A DNA stretch of 64,000 bases from Dyadobacter fanqingshengii (GTDB lineage: Bacteria > Bacteroidota > Bacteroidia > Cytophagales > Spirosomataceae). Shown here piece after piece: positions 17,521 through 26,514 of the stretch (its first letter is position 1; every line of letters starts with the position of its first letter). Under the pieces are notes generated by a model, which was not told the origin of the DNA, made no database searches, and saw nothing but the letters and a program-made list of their open reading frames with translations. A program made the position numbers and the translations under genes. The stretch is from assembly GCF_023822005.2 (NCBI RefSeq), contig NZ_CP098806.1, positions 434,001 to 498,000 on the forward strand. Reading direction: 5' to 3'.

Positions 17521-17886
17521 TCACAACATTTCTATCAGTTCAATGCGGTTACCGAACGGATCCCGGAATGAAAATCGTTTGCGGTCAGGGATAGGGCTGT
17601 CATTTCTGATCGCGATCCCATTCTTTTCCAGCAGTTCACGCGCCGCTTCCAGGTTTTTGATTTCAAATGCAGGATGCCTTTGGGAAAGCTCGGAGGAATG
17701 TTCAGCACGGATATGCAGTTCAATATCGCCCATTTGAAACCATATTGCGCCATTAGGAAGCGGATAGCCCATATCGGTCAATTCTCGCAGTCCCAGCACA
17801 TCGCCATAAAATGTCCTAGCAGCCTCTTCCGCGCCTTCGGGAATGCAAAGCATGATATGGTTTAGTCTTTCAAATTCAATTTTCAT
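17521..17886 (-). CDS. VOC-family (glyoxalase/dioxygenase fold) protein
   Basis: A 121-residue single-module vicinal-oxygen-chelate protein. Strands carry metal-ligand positions: RLNHIML near the start, IELHIRAEH in the middle and NRIELIEM at the end, with SFRDPFGNRIE typical of the fold. It could be a lyase, dioxygenase or binding protein; the sequence does not decide. It is 22 bases downstream of the amidohydrolase on the same strand, so the two are likely one operon. Confidence 0.85.
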   Translation of the reverse strand: MKIEFERLNHIMLCIPEGAEEAARTFYGDVLGLRELTDMGYPLPNGAIWFQMGDIELHIRAEHSSELSQRHPAFEIKNLEAARELLEKNGIAIRNDSPIPDRKRFSFRDPFGNRIELIEML

Positions 17887-17908
17887 GATCAGGAGTGTTT
17901 TTTAAGTT

Positions 17909-19243
17909 TCATAACGGCCCTTTACTTACCTCGCGTCCATCTTTCCACACCGCCTCGATCTTGCGGGTATTTTTGATATCATTCGCAGGATTAGCGCTAA
18001 GAATGATCAGATCGGCCTTTTTACCGCGGGTCAATGTACCCAGCTCGGTATCAATTTTTAATGCTTTCGCGGCATTCTGCGTTGCCAGCATAATGGCCTG
18101 AATGGGCGTAAGTCCGGCCTGCACCATTAATTCCAACTCCAAATGTTCGGTAAAACCCTGGGTCCGAATCGGGAAAGCGCCGGAATCCGTGCCTAATGCA
18201 ACCGTTATGCCCGCATCCATGATCATTTTTAAGTTGACCAAAGCCGTTTTGAAAGCAGCCGAATTGCGCTCATAATCCGCAGAAGTCCGTATTTTTTCAG
18301 CATATGCCGGATCTGTAATCATTTCATAAACACCGGGTTCGAGTGATTTTTTGAAAAATTCATCATTGATCCAATCGGGCTGGTTGGCATATGCAAACTG
18401 GTATTCATCAAGCGATAATGTGGGAATGTAAATGACATTTTTCTCTTTCATTTTATTCAGAAGATCTCCATCCACCGGTCTGTCGCGGATGCTGTGCGCA
18501 ATAATGTCAATGCCGGCTTCGGTCAGCAGACGCGCGTCCTCTGCATAAAACAAATGGGCGGCAACGCGGATGTTTCGCTTGTGGGCTTCGGCAATAATGG
18601 CCTGGTAAATTTCCGGTTTCATCTTTTGGGCATTGCCGCCGTGGTCGTCCACCCAGATTTTAACAACAGTTGGTTTGAGCGGAACGAGTCGGTCCATCAT
18701 GGCCGGCACTTCTTCCGGTGTTTCGGGGCGCAGCAACAAATTCATCCACGAACCCGGATTGGGATCAGGGGTATTGAATCCGTAACCGGCAGAAAACAAG
18801 CGCGCTCCTGGAAGCAAGCCTGCCACCGTAGAGTCCCGCAGCCCGTCGAATATCAGCGGCCGGTCTGTCCCCATGGCCAGCACCGCGTTCACACCGTAAT
18901 CCTGGTATCTTTGGAGGTGACGGAGTACATTCTCCCGTGTATAATTATCTGCTGACGAGGTCGTTCCTTTCAACGTTCCTACATGGGCGTGCGCACTAAT
19001 GAGCGATGGGATAACCGTTTTTCCGGCCAGGTTAATCTCCTTTGCACCTTTAAGCTTGATATTGGATTCTACCGCGACCACCCGTCCATCCATGATCAGT
19101 ATATCCGTTCCTTCACGTGGTTCTTCACCTGTGCCGTCAATAACTGTGGCATTTTTCAGGATAATCGATTTTGACTGCCCTTTGACATAAAAGCCAGCTG
19201 ACAGCACATAAAATAGAAAAAGGACAATGACCGGATTTTTCAT
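17909..19243 (-). CDS. Amidohydrolase-family protein (imidazolonepropionase/prolidase-like), exported
   Basis: A 444-residue metal-dependent hydrolase. The signal peptide (about 1-22) suggests export. Metal ligands of the amidohydrolase superfamily are visible: His85 and His87 in SAHAHVG, a candidate bridging lysine in TVVKIWVDD, histidines in RVAAHLFY and IIAHSIRD, and the aspartate in LGTDSGAF. The C-terminal LTRGKKADLIIL strand is typical. Related Bacteroidota proteins act on dipeptides or cyclic amides; the substrate here is open. It probably forms an operon with the VOC gene. Confidence 0.88.
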   Translation of the reverse strand: MKNPVIVLFLFYVLSAGFYVKGQSKSIILKNATVIDGTGEEPREGTDILIMDGRVVAVESNIKLKGAKEINLAGKTVIPSLISAHAHVGTLKGTTSSADNYTRENVLRHLQRYQDYGVNAVLAMGTDRPLIFDGLRDSTVAGLLPGARLFSAGYGFNTPDPNPGSWMNLLLRPETPEEVPAMMDRLVPLKPTVVKIWVDDHGGNAQKMKPEIYQAIIAEAHKRNIRVAAHLFYAEDARLLTEAGIDIIAHSIRDRPVDGDLLNKMKEKNVIYIPTLSLDEYQFAYANQPDWINDEFFKKSLEPGVYEMITDPAYAEKIRTSADYERNSAAFKTALVNLKMIMDAGITVALGTDSGAFPIRTQGFTEHLELELMVQAGLTPIQAIMLATQNAAKALKIDTELGTLTRGKKADLIILSANPANDIKNTRKIEAVWKDGREVSKGPL

Positions 19244-19658
19244 AAAAATGAGTTTTGAAACACTTGCACTATAACCATACCCGTTGCAAAAACAACGTTT
19301 TGTTAGCAGAGGTTTTGTATAATAAAAAGAATATTTCGAAATGTTAAAGTAAATCGTTTCAACTCATAAATTTGAAACGATGGGAAAGTATTCAAAAAAA
19401 GCGGGATAATAGGTTGAAGAAGCAATGCGTGAGCAAAACGACCTGACTTTGGTCGGTTGAGGGGATTTTTAACGTCCGGCAACCTGATTCTACATTAAAT
19501 TATAGAAATACTTCGCAAATACCTTCAAAAGTATTACAAACACCACGGTTTTACCGGTTAAGGTATTTAAATAAAAGCTATCTTGTACGGATATAGGTAA
19601 TTGAAGAGCCGACGTTTAATTGCAAGGGCTTTTGATAAAGAACACTTCAAGTAGAGCA
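19244..19658. other. 415-base divergent intergenic region
   Basis: This lies between the amidohydrolase (leftward) and the hybrid kinase (rightward). It contains the hairpin described separately, a second inverted repeat AAATACCTT/AAGGTATTT (19517-19525 and 19560-19568, 34 bases apart) and a short CGACC/GGTCG repeat near 19440-19455. No credible ORF or RNA gene was seen. Confidence 0.6.
19353..19381. promoter_or_regulatory. Perfect 10-base inverted repeat overlapping a -7-like element
   Basis: ATCGTTTCAA at 19353-19362 and its exact complement at 19372-19381 enclose nine bases. TAaaTTTG on the plus strand at 19367-19374 overlaps the right arm. There is no T run, so an operator site is more likely than a terminator. 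No -33 partner was found. Confidence 0.4.
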
Positions 19659-22600
19659 ATGTCTGAGGAACAAGAAGAACCAAATTACGCCAGTGACTTT
19701 CAGCTCTTTCAGACTTTCCTGGGAAGCCATTCCATGTACGTAGTTCGCACGGATATCAATGGAAATTATATTTTTGTTAATGACTATTTCTGCGATTTTT
19801 ATGGGACGAAACGCGAGGAGATCCTGGGCCATTCTTCGTTGCTCGGTGTTATAGCCGAAGACATAGAAAAGTGCCTGCAAGTAGCAGAAATGTGCCTGGT
19901 AAATCCCCGGAAACCGCATTCTGTAACATTACGCAAAACTTCGAAGCATGGCGCGATCAAAACAACGCAGTGGGAATTTACCGGCCTGACAGACGAGTCG
20001 GGTACCGTGAAGGAAATTTTTTGCATGGGTTACGATATTACGCAAAAGGTCAAAACGGAGCAGGATCTGTCCATTTTGGTGTCCAATGTGCAGGACGTTC
20101 TCTTTACATTGTCTCCCGGGCTTATATTTACCTACGTTTCGCCCAGCTGGACAAAGGTTTATGGTTACCATACCAAAGAAACACTTGGGAACTCTTTTAC
20201 AAACTATATCCATCCGGATGACCTGCACTTTTGTACGGCATCATTGCTGAAAATTGTTGAAACGAATACGCCGATTCGCGGGGGAATAGAACACCGCATC
20301 CTTCACAAGAACGGGACCTGGTCTTGGAGCAATACCAATGCAAGTATCGATAGCCGGAGCAGGGAAATCATCCTGACCAGCCATAACATTACCGAGTTAC
20401 GCCGCTCGCGGGAGCGATTGAAGGAGCTGGCTATTGTTGCGTCCAATACGACGGACTACATCATTATCACAGACAATCGGGGATACATTACCTGGGTCAA
20501 TAAGGCCTATGAAAACCAGACTGGCTACACCCGGCGTGAGGTGAAAGGCCTCAATCCGGCGGAGTTGCTATGCGGCCCCGACACGGATATGCAGACCATT
20601 GAAATGATTTATGAGAGAAGCAGGGAAAAAAAGATCGTTCAGGTTGAGATATTGTGCTATAAAAAGAACCGTGAAAGTTATTGGGTGGATTTAAAAATTA
20701 CGCCTGTATTTGATGATAAAGGTAATGTTACCAATTACATAGCAATTGAAAGGGACATTACCGCACGGAAAAAATCGGATGATGAGCTGCGGCGAATAAA
20801 GGACTTGCTGGAACAGACGAATAGCGTTGCCAGGATCGGCGGCTGGGAATTAAATGCGAAGACGGGTGAGCTTTATTGGTCGTCTATCACCAAACAGATC
20901 CATGAAGTTGAGGAAGATTTCAAGCCTAACGCAAATGAGGCCATAGCATTCTACAAGGAAGGTAGCAGCCGCGATACGGTCAATCAGGTGGTGATGGCCG
21001 GTCTCACAAACGGCACGCCCTGGGATAATGAGTTGCAGCTCGTCACTGCTAAAGGTAACGAAGTGTGGGTGCGGACAATCGGGAAGGCTGAAATGATCAA
21101 TGGCGAATGCGTCAGGATTTTTGGCGCATTCCAGGACATAACCCGGCGCAAACGTTCAGAAATGGCAATCCTTAACTCGGAAGCCAAATTCCGCAGCCTG
21201 TATGACTCCACCAGCGACGCCGTAGTGCTGTTCGACCGGACCGGATATCTCGATTGCAACCGTGCCGCATTGAAAATGTTTAAACTGGACTCTGTGGATA
21301 TGCTCGTAGGCAAAACACACGAGGAACTGGCCGCTGCAACCTACACATCTTATGATCAGCTTGCGGGAATAGCGAAAGAGAACCTGGAAACGGTTTATGA
21401 ATGGGGCAGCCATAGTTTTGAATGGGTTTTCAAACGCTTTGGACCAGATACAGACAGTTTCGTAGCCGAAGTGCTCCTGAACCTGATCGATGTTAACGAT
21501 TCCCAGATCATTCAGGCTGTGATCCGCGACATTACTTTACGTAAACAGGCGGAACTCGAATTACTTGAAGCCCGCGAGCAGGCAGAGTCAGCCAGTAAGC
21601 TGAAATCCGAGTTTCTTGCTAATATGAGCCACGAAATCCGCACACCGCTCAACGGGGTCGTGGGTTTCACAGACTTGCTGATGAAAACCAACCTGGACGA
21701 AACCCAGCAGCAATACATGTCCATGGTTTTCCAATCAGCCAATTCGCTGTTGGAAATCATCAATGACATTCTGGATTTTTCCAAAATCGAGGCGGGGAAA
21801 CTGGAATTGCGTTATGAGAAGACAGACCTGCTGACAATCTGCGGACAAGTATCCGATATGCTTACTTTCCAGGCGCAGCAAAAGCATCTCGAAATGCTCC
21901 TGAACATTCCTGCAAACATTCCGCATTATGTATGGGCAGACCCGCTCAGGTTGAAACAGGTTTTGGCCAATCTGTTGAGTAATGCGGTCAAATTTACGAT
22001 GAGCGGTGAAATTGAACTAAAAATAGCTCTGCTGGGTCGCAGCGATGATCATGTTACGGTCCGGTTTTCGGTCCGGGACACGGGTATCGGGATTGAGCCG
22101 CAAAACCAACGAAAGATTTTTGATGCTTTTGCGCAGGAAGACTCTTCAACAACCAAGCGTTTTGGCGGTACGGGGCTGGGACTGACGATCTCCAACAGTT
22201 TGCTTGAACTAATGAACAGCCGATTGCAGCTCACCAGCCGGACCAACGGGGGCAGCACTTTCTTTTTTGACGTGAAATTTCATGTCATCCCGGGTGGGGA
22301 GGAATTTGTTTGGGATAATACGGATAATATCAAACGCGTCCTGGTGGTGGACGACAATGTGAACAACGGAAATATTCTCACCGATATCCTGAGCAATAAG
22401 GAGATACACTCCGACTTCGTATCGAGCGGGGAAGAAGCATTGCATAAATTGTTTTCCGATGTAAAATATGATGTGGTTTTAGTGGATTGTCAAATGCCTG
22501 GCCTGGACGGCATTGAAACGATCCGAAAAGTGCGCACGAGCGAACAGCCAGACTTGCGAAGTTTGCCCATTATCCTGCTAAACGACTCTTTTGAGGAGGA

Positions 22601-23162
22601 GATACTTACCGCCGTAATGGCTGAGCTGAGTATTTCGCATTTCCTTGTAAAGCCGGTGAAGATCAAACAGTTGTTTTCCATGTTGTCGAAGATCCATACC
22701 AAAAATCAACCGGCAAGGAGATTGATCGCAGACACCGGAATCAGCCTCAGCGGACTGGTGGTTTCAGAAGCCGTAACCGTATTGATCGCCGAAGACCACA
22801 AGATCAACATGCTGTTGGTAAAAACAATGTTGGGCAAAATCCTTTCGAATGTAACAATGATTGAAGCCGTGAATGGAAAAGAGGCGGTGAAATTATACGA
22901 AGAAACAAAGCCGGACATCATTTTCATGGACATTCAAATGCCCGAAGTCAATGGTTATGAAGCCACACAGGAAATTCGTAAGCTGGAATCCGGCAGGCGT
23001 ATCCCGATCATTGCTCTCACCGCAGGGACGGTTGTTGGCGAGCGGGAAAAATGCATTGCAGCGGGCATGGACGATTATCTGACCAAACCTGTCGTGAAAG
23101 ATACTTTACAAGAAACCCTCTCAAGATGGCTTTTGCAGCGGTCACAGGTGGAATTAAACTAA
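19659..23162 (+). CDS. Hybrid histidine kinase: multiple PAS domains, HisKA, HATPase and two receiver domains
   Basis: A 1167-residue cytoplasmic sensor kinase without membrane segments. About five PAS/PAC modules fill residues 10-630 (for example VRTDINGNYIFVNDYF, IITDNRGYITWVNKAYENQT). The dimerisation helix has FLANMSHEIRTPLNG with phospho-acceptor His658. The ATPase domain shows NLLSNAVKFT, DTGIGIEP and FGGTGLGLTIS. Two receiver domains follow, with phospho-acceptor Asp943 (VLVDCQMPG) and Asp1091 (IFMDIQMPE); the second also has the conserved TKPV lysine. There is no output domain or phosphotransfer domain, so a separate Hpt protein or response regulator is needed. The ATG at 19659 is preferred to a TTG at 19620. 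The ligand sensed by the PAS modules is unknown. Confidence 0.93.
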   Translation: MSEEQEEPNYASDFQLFQTFLGSHSMYVVRTDINGNYIFVNDYFCDFYGTKREEILGHSSLLGVIAEDIEKCLQVAEMCLVNPRKPHSVTLRKTSKHGAIKTTQWEFTGLTDESGTVKEIFCMGYDITQKVKTEQDLSILVSNVQDVLFTLSPGLIFTYVSPSWTKVYGYHTKETLGNSFTNYIHPDDLHFCTASLLKIVETNTPIRGGIEHRILHKNGTWSWSNTNASIDSRSREIILTSHNITELRRSRERLKELAIVASNTTDYIIITDNRGYITWVNKAYENQTGYTRREVKGLNPAELLCGPDTDMQTIEMIYERSREKKIVQVEILCYKKNRESYWVDLKITPVFDDKGNVTNYIAIERDITARKKSDDELRRIKDLLEQTNSVARIGGWELNAKTGELYWSSITKQIHEVEEDFKPNANEAIAFYKEGSSRDTVNQVVMAGLTNGTPWDNELQLVTAKGNEVWVRTIGKAEMINGECVRIFGAFQDITRRKRSEMAILNSEAKFRSLYDSTSDAVVLFDRTGYLDCNRAALKMFKLDSVDMLVGKTHEELAAATYTSYDQLAGIAKENLETVYEWGSHSFEWVFKRFGPDTDSFVAEVLLNLIDVNDSQIIQAVIRDITLRKQAELELLEAREQAESASKLKSEFLANMSHEIRTPLNGVVGFTDLLMKTNLDETQQQYMSMVFQSANSLLEIINDILDFSKIEAGKLELRYEKTDLLTICGQVSDMLTFQAQQKHLEMLLNIPANIPHYVWADPLRLKQVLANLLSNAVKFTMSGEIELKIALLGRSDDHVTVRFSVRDTGIGIEPQNQRKIFDAFAQEDSSTTKRFGGTGLGLTISNSLLELMNSRLQLTSRTNGGSTFFFDVKFHVIPGGEEFVWDNTDNIKRVLVVDDNVNNGNILTDILSNKEIHSDFVSSGEEALHKLFSDVKYDVVLVDCQMPGLDGIETIRKVRTSEQPDLRSLPIILLNDSFEEEILTAVMAELSISHFLVKPVKIKQLFSMLSKIHTKNQPARRLIADTGISLSGLVVSEAVTVLIAEDHKINMLLVKTMLGKILSNVTMIEAVNGKEAVKLYEETKPDIIFMDIQMPEVNGYEATQEIRKLESGRRIPIIALTAGTVVGEREKCIAAGMDDYLTKPVVKDTLQETLSRWLLQRSQVELN

Positions 23163-23190
23163 AAAGGAGGCGCTTATGCCTCCTTTTTAG
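23159..23190. terminator. Bidirectional Rho-independent terminator
   Basis: A perfect 13-base stem (23159-23171 with 23178-23190) with the loop GCTTAT has A-runs and T-runs on both sides. It lies between the convergent kinase and dehydrogenase genes; the kinase stop codon is inside the left arm. Confidence 0.9.
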
Positions 23191-23199
23191 TTTATAAAA

Positions 23200-24057
23200 T
23201 TACCCGTTGACAATTTGTCCGCCATTGGGGTGCAACACTTGCCCGCTCATGTAGGAAGCGTCCTCACAAGCCAGGAAAACATAGCAGGGCGCAACCTCAG
23301 CCGGTTGGCCCGGACGTTCGAAAGGGGTGTCTTTTCCAAACTTTTCAACTTTCTCTGCATTAAAGGTTGCCGGAATCAAAGGTGTCCAGATCGGACCCGG
23401 AGCAACTGCATTAACCCTAATATTCTTTTCAGCAAGCGCAACGGCAAGCGACCTGGTGTATGCTACAATAGCACCTTTCGTGGAAGAGTAATCCAGCAAG
23501 GCAGGACTTCCATGATATGCAGTCACCGACGTTGTGTTAATAATCGTGTCTCCTGCCTGTAAATGCGGCAGGGCAGCCTGGGTAAAATAGAAGAACGAGT
23601 AAATGTTGGTTGTAAATGTATTGGTGAGCTGCTCCGCGGTAATTTCACGGATATCTTCCTTGGGATGCTGCTCAGCAGCGTTGTTCACCAGAATGTTGAG
23701 CTTGCCAAATTCACTTATAACCCGCGTTACAGCCTCCTTGCAGAAAGCCTCCTCACGGATATCGCCGGGGATAAGCAGGCACATTTTGCCTTCCGCTTCC
23801 ACCATGGCTTTCGTTTCTTCGGCATCCTGATCTTCTTCCAGATACACAATGGCCACATCGGCTCCTTCCCTCGCGAAATGAACGGCAACAGCTCTTCCTA
23901 TCCCGCTATCTCCACCGGTTATCAGCGCCGATTTTCCTTGCAATTTTCCGCTGCCGCGATAATTTTCCCTGATAATGATAGGTGCCGGATCCATAATCCC
24001 CTCAATGCCTGGCTGCGAGCCTTGCGTCTGTCCCTTCGTATCTATGTTATAATCCAT
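23200..24057 (-). CDS. Short-chain dehydrogenase/reductase (YghA/general-stress type)
   Basis: A 285-residue NAD(P)-dependent oxidoreductase. It has the 40-residue N-terminal extension of the YghA/GsiB-neighbour group (GSQPGIEGIMDPAP), the cofactor motif TGGDSGIGRA, NNAAEQHP, the catalytic serine in TTSV and the YSSTKGA motif (YxxxK). VAPGPIWTPLIP and the C-terminal SGQVLHPNGGQIVNG are typical. Proteins of this group are linked to stress or aldehyde reduction; the substrate is unknown. It is a single gene with a strong terminator after it. Confidence 0.93.
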   Translation of the reverse strand: MDYNIDTKGQTQGSQPGIEGIMDPAPIIIRENYRGSGKLQGKSALITGGDSGIGRAVAVHFAREGADVAIVYLEEDQDAEETKAMVEAEGKMCLLIPGDIREEAFCKEAVTRVISEFGKLNILVNNAAEQHPKEDIREITAEQLTNTFTTNIYSFFYFTQAALPHLQAGDTIINTTSVTAYHGSPALLDYSSTKGAIVAYTRSLAVALAEKNIRVNAVAPGPIWTPLIPATFNAEKVEKFGKDTPFERPGQPAEVAPCYVFLACEDASYMSGQVLHPNGGQIVNG

Positions 24058-24155
24058 GATCTTAAATTGTTAGCGTTCAATTATTGTGAATGAGCGCTTT
24101 TCTTAAAACGGTATGCCAATGCGATATAACACGATAAATCAGGATGCATGAGTAA

Positions 24156-24368
24156 TGTTTTTCACACAGGGAAAAAGTGCAGATCCATCCTGGTTTGCAT
24201 TTCAGAGGTTTTATAGCTTACTTTCTGTGGCTGGTCGTGCATTTGTTCTCATTGATCCGCGATCGCAACCAGATTCAAACCCTTTGTAGCTGGATGGTTG
24301 CCTTTTTTACCAGAGATCAGTCATTGCGGTTCATCATCGACGCAAAGCCCGACAAAAAGAATTTATGA
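24156..24368 (+). pseudogene. C-terminal remnant of type II NADH dehydrogenase (ndh-like)
   Basis: The frame after a stop at 24153-24155 encodes about 70 residues with no good start (only GTG at 24177). Its core, GFIAYFLWLVVHLFSLI, then RNQIQTLCSW and FFTRDQSLRFII, matches the membrane-binding tail of NDH-2 enzymes (pattern GF-AW-LW-VHL--LI--RN------W---FT-D---R-I). The FAD- and NADH-binding parts, over 350 residues, are absent, and nothing upstream in any frame resembles them. The stop TGA overlaps the corA start. This is most likely a deletion remnant. A small membrane peptide that is still expressed cannot be excluded. Confidence 0.6.
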
Positions 24369-25267
24369 TCCACACGATTGCCGAAAAAAACAAATATCCG
24401 TTTGAATGGCTGGATATTACCGATCCCACCGAGGAGGAGTTGAAAGAACTGACCAAAGAACATTCGCTGCACGCATCGTCTATTAAGGACTGGGGACAAC
24501 CCGACCATCTTCCCAAATATGAAAAAGTGGCCAATTATGTGTTCATTATTTTCCGGATGCATGCCGAAACCGTAGGCTCAGAGGCCGACACCGTTCCGGA
24601 ACTGACGGATAAAGTCGCCATTTTTATGTTTCCTGAAAAGGTGATTACACTGCACCGGAAGCCCTGGGCAGCGCCGGAATATATCGCCGAAAACCAGCTC
24701 GAACAACATGCCTGCAAGGATACATTACATCTTGTAAATGAAATCATTAAGAGCGGTCTGGCCACATACGAAGCACCCTCGGTGAAGCTTACCAGCGACA
24801 TTGAGTATTATGAGGAGAATATGTTTCTCAAAAATCGCAAACCCTCCCTGCTCAAAGGCCTTTATTATTTACGGCGCAGGGTAGAGGTGACCAGGCGCGT
24901 GATCATGCTCTCGCACGAGATCGTCGACAAAATGGATGCCCCCGATAATTCCAATGCCTATACGAGGGATACGCGCGACCTTTTTGTTAAAATGCAGAAT
25001 ATTTACGACACGCTATTTGAAAACATGAACCAGCTTGTGATGATATACTTTTCTATTTCATCTCAACGCACGAATGAGATTGTCCGCGTTTTGACCCTAT
25101 TTTCGGTATTTTTTATGCCATTAACATTCATTGTAGGAATCTACGGAATGAATTTCGACTATATGCCGGAGCTCAGGTTGAAGTTTGGCTATCCCGGTGT
25201 AATGATCCTGATGGGCGTGATTACGGTTGGGATTTATGGCTGGTTTAAGAAGAAAGGTTGGCTGTGA
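24365..25267 (+). CDS. corA: CorA-family divalent cation transporter
   Basis: A 300-residue magnesium/cobalt channel-like transporter of the inner membrane. The large N-terminal cytosolic domain is followed by a long helix (LFVKMQNIYDTLFENMNQLV) and two C-terminal membrane segments (about 240-258 and 278-293) joined by the signature YGMNFD (Gly261-Met262-Asn263). The family forms pentamers. The extracytoplasmic loop MPELRLKFG is close to the usual MPEL. The ATG at 24365 overlaps the stop of the ndh-like remnant (ATGA), so translation may once have been coupled to the lost gene. Confidence 0.92.
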   Translation: MIHTIAEKNKYPFEWLDITDPTEEELKELTKEHSLHASSIKDWGQPDHLPKYEKVANYVFIIFRMHAETVGSEADTVPELTDKVAIFMFPEKVITLHRKPWAAPEYIAENQLEQHACKDTLHLVNEIIKSGLATYEAPSVKLTSDIEYYEENMFLKNRKPSLLKGLYYLRRRVEVTRRVIMLSHEIVDKMDAPDNSNAYTRDTRDLFVKMQNIYDTLFENMNQLVMIYFSISSQRTNEIVRVLTLFSVFFMPLTFIVGIYGMNFDYMPELRLKFGYPGVMILMGVITVGIYGWFKKKGWL

Positions 25268-25312
25268 GTGTTTTTAATGTTAAATTCTGATTGTTAGTAT
25301 TGCCTGTTATCT

Positions 25313-26494
25313 ATGAAATTTATCTATACCAAAGCATTTTCCTTCCGTTCCATTTTTATCATTATCCTTTTGCTTTGCCAACTGGTGGCAAAGGCCGTGG
25401 TAATTCCAAAAGCGCCTTCCGCGCTGTCAGCAACTGCTATTTCCGCCACGCAGATCAATCTGGCATGGGTCGATAATGCTTTGGACGAAACGGGCTTTGA
25501 GCTGGAAAGATCTGTGGATGGTCTAAAATTCGTGAAAATCGCTGATCTGGGCGTCAATATCAAAACGTTTTCGAATACAGGACTCCCTGCGTCAACGAAA
25601 TACTGGTACAGAATCCTGGCTAAAAATACAGCAGGAAAATCCGCCTACAGCAACATTGCCACTGCAACCACATTTCTCATCACTCCCAATGCGCCTGCAA
25701 ATCTTGTTGCCGTATCTGTTTCTACTGTTCAGATCAATGTGAGTTGGGAAGACAACGCGCTCAATGAAAGTGGGTTCCAACTAGAGCGGTCACTGAATGG
25801 GATTGTTTTTACCAAGATCGCAGACCTGGGGCCTAACATCGAATCGTATCAAAACACCGGCCTCATTCCGGCAACTCAATATTATTACCGCCTCCGAGCA
25901 GTGAATACAGCGGGCGCATCGGCTTATAGTAATGTAGGTTCCGCGACGACCGATAACATTCCTGTGCCTGCTATGCCCGAGAACTTTACTGCCGTGCCCA
26001 TTGCGCCGGATGTTGTTCAGCTGCGCTGGTCAGCCGTTTCAGCGAATGCCAGGGAAGTGATTATCGAACGTTCGAAGGGTGTTACCACACAGTTTGTGCA
26101 GATAGGGAAGGTCGCAGCGAATGTGCTTCAATTCCAGGATACAGATTCCCTCGCTAACACCGATTATTTTTACCGGATCAAAGCGGTCAATGCAGGCGGA
26201 AGCTCGCCATACAGCCTTATTTCCATTGTTCTGGCCAATTCCATCATAACCGGAAAAGAGCCTTTACCAAGTGGTCCGATCATTTATACATTTCAAAAAA
26301 CGCTCTTCATTGCATTAAGCAGAACCGCTTCCGCGCAATTACAACTTTACAATGTGAATGGAGCGAAGCAATTAGAGACCAAAATAGGCGCATCATTCCA
26401 GGTAAACCTCGCTCATTTGGCCACGGGAATCTATATCGTCCGCATACTGAATGACAAGGAAGTAATATCGCGCAGAATAGTGCTTTTTGACTAG
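25313..26494 (+). CDS. Fibronectin type III repeat protein with T9SS sorting domain
   Basis: A 393-residue exported protein: signal peptide (about 1-28, ending AKA), then three fibronectin type III modules at about 35-120, 127-213 and 220-308. The first two are near copies of each other (AWVDNALDETGFELERS and SWEDNALNESGFQLERS), suggesting recent internal duplication. The C-terminal ~70 residues (LYNVNGAKQ, LATGIYIVRIL, ending ISRRIVLFD) look like a T9SS sorting domain. It has no catalytic residues and may bind polysaccharide or help place the chitinase. The chitinase gene starts 20 bases downstream, implying one operon. Confidence 0.83.
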   Translation: MKFIYTKAFSFRSIFIIILLLCQLVAKAVVIPKAPSALSATAISATQINLAWVDNALDETGFELERSVDGLKFVKIADLGVNIKTFSNTGLPASTKYWYRILAKNTAGKSAYSNIATATTFLITPNAPANLVAVSVSTVQINVSWEDNALNESGFQLERSLNGIVFTKIADLGPNIESYQNTGLIPATQYYYRLRAVNTAGASAYSNVGSATTDNIPVPAMPENFTAVPIAPDVVQLRWSAVSANAREVIIERSKGVTTQFVQIGKVAANVLQFQDTDSLANTDYFYRIKAVNAGGSSPYSLISIVLANSIITGKEPLPSGPIIYTFQKTLFIALSRTASAQLQLYNVNGAKQLETKIGASFQVNLAHLATGIYIVRILNDKEVISRRIVLFD

Positions 26495-26514
26495 TATATC
26501 CTAAATTCAAAACC

